Origin: Prevotella scopos JCM 17725
GTDB lineage: Bacteria > Bacteroidota > Bacteroidia > Bacteroidales > Bacteroidaceae
Reading direction: 5' to 3'
DNA length: 64,000 nt
Assembly: GCF_018127785.1 (NCBI RefSeq)
Contig: NZ_CP072390.1
Coordinates: forward strand, 1,550,001 to 1,614,000
Position numbers and translations under genes: made by a program. The stretch's first letter is position 1. Each line of letters starts with the position of its first letter. Below are positions 63,551 through 64,000 of this stretch, piece after piece. The notes beneath the pieces were generated by a model. That model did not search any database. It had not been told where the DNA came from and saw nothing but the letters and a program-made list of their open reading frames with translations.

Positions 63551-64000
63551 CTAACTATCTATGATTGCATTGATAGAAGCCTTTACTTCCGTCACAGACA
63601 CTGCTTGTAAAGTACCATTCTTTACCTCCAATAAGCCATCAGCAAACCGTACAGCGAGTTCTAAGTCATGGGTGGAAAGGAGGATAAGCTTATCCCTTTC
63701 ATGTGCCATACGCTGTAAAGACTGAAAGGTCTCGGCCTTAGAAGGAAAGTCGAGGAAAGCTGTAGGCTCATCAAGTAAGATGATGGGTGTCTCTTGCGCA
63801 ATTGCTTTGGCAATCATCACCTTCTGTCTTTCACCATCAGAAAGGGTCTGAATCATGCGTCCTCTCAACTTTTCAATACCCATCGTAGCGATTGCATCAT
63901 TGACAACCATGCGGTCTTCTATACGCAACCGACCAAAGAAGCCTGTATAAGGCGACCTTCCCAAGCCTATTATCTCCTCTACTGATAGGTTTTGCACATC
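63551..64000 (-). CDS. ABC transporter ATP-binding protein, FecE/BtuD-type (C-terminal part; gene continues beyond the window)
   Basis: About 150 residues visible. Signature motif LSDGERQKVMIAKAIAQ, Walker B IILLDEPTAFLDF and H-loop LLSTHDLELAVRFAD are present; Walker A lies beyond base 64000. The phrase VEEIIGLGRSPYTGFFGRL near the start is typical of FecCD-family partners for iron-siderophore, heme or cobalamin import. It would energise import across the inner membrane. Neighbour genes that would reveal the substrate are outside the window. Confidence 0.9.
   Translation of the reverse strand, partial: DVQNLSVEEIIGLGRSPYTGFFGRLRIEDRMVVNDAIATMGIEKLRGRMIQTLSDGERQKVMIAKAIAQETPIILLDEPTAFLDFPSKAETFQSLQRMAHERDKLILLSTHDLELAVRFADGLLEVKNGTLQAVSVTEVKASINAIIDS

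Overview
The window looks like chromosome of a Prevotella-type member of the Bacteroidota, probably an oral species. The reasons are the many -7 boxes of the TAnnTTTG class (some with a TTG about 20 bases upstream), very weak ribosome binding sites, two SusC/SusD polysaccharide utilization loci (PULs), abundant lipoproteins, a type IX secretion sorting tail and a fimbrillin-family gene. Species cannot be fixed from the sequence alone.

Layout. 1-6.8 kb: a truncated thiD (minus), a TonB-dependent receptor whose signal peptide precedes its first ATG, and a four-gene operon (SPFH/SHOCT protein, small membrane protein, zinc-ribbon membrane protein, MORN-repeat protein). 7-14.6 kb: PUL 1 (susC, susD, a SusE/SusF-type protein and a clan GH-D glycosidase, all minus). 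14.7-19 kb: a gene relic, a DUF4919 protein, ComM/YifB, a thioredoxin-like lipoprotein without catalytic cysteines, and tRNA-Leu. 19-24 kb: an accessory zone with a 57-residue glycine-rich peptide gene, a fimbrillin gene split by a 1.09-kb IS256/IS1249-type element with an 8-bp target duplication, and a decayed DUF1810 gene. 24-26 kb: pyrE and two small genes. 26-35.4 kb: PUL 2, which resembles known N-glycan loci: susC, susD, a GH18-like protein lacking the catalytic Glu, a DUF1735/LamG protein, an apparently active endo-beta-N-acetylglucosaminidase and an Ig-like lipoprotein. 36-64 kb: mostly housekeeping genes (comF, recX, prmC, ribD, cyuA-like, SF1 helicase, Fic, C69 dipeptidase, T9SS cargo, tRNA-Arg, ADP-ribosylglycohydrolase, patatin, RluA-like synthase, kup, metG), several lipoproteins, a helix-hairpin-helix outer-membrane protein and a truncated FecE-type ATPase.

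How the genes work together. The two PULs each encode an outer-membrane importer with surface binders and hydrolases. PUL 1 has a starch-type binder, PUL 2 an endoglycosidase that would release N-glycans from host glycoproteins. Neither has a regulator next to it; PUL 2 seems to have a leader of about 350 bases.

Most unusual signals: (1) three intergenic arrays, each with exactly four units at an exact 22-bp period around a TTTTCATGAAAA palindrome; (2) an 8-nt-period repeat placed in the same orientation upstream of two genes, supplying the -33 element of one; (3) four genes whose -7 box ends only 4-5 bases before the start codon, implying leaderless mRNAs; (4) a GC-rich palindrome inserted in frame in ribD; (5) A6-run frameshifts at the beginning of both the PUL 2 susC and the IS transposase; (6) perfectly reconstructable fimbrillin gene disruption.
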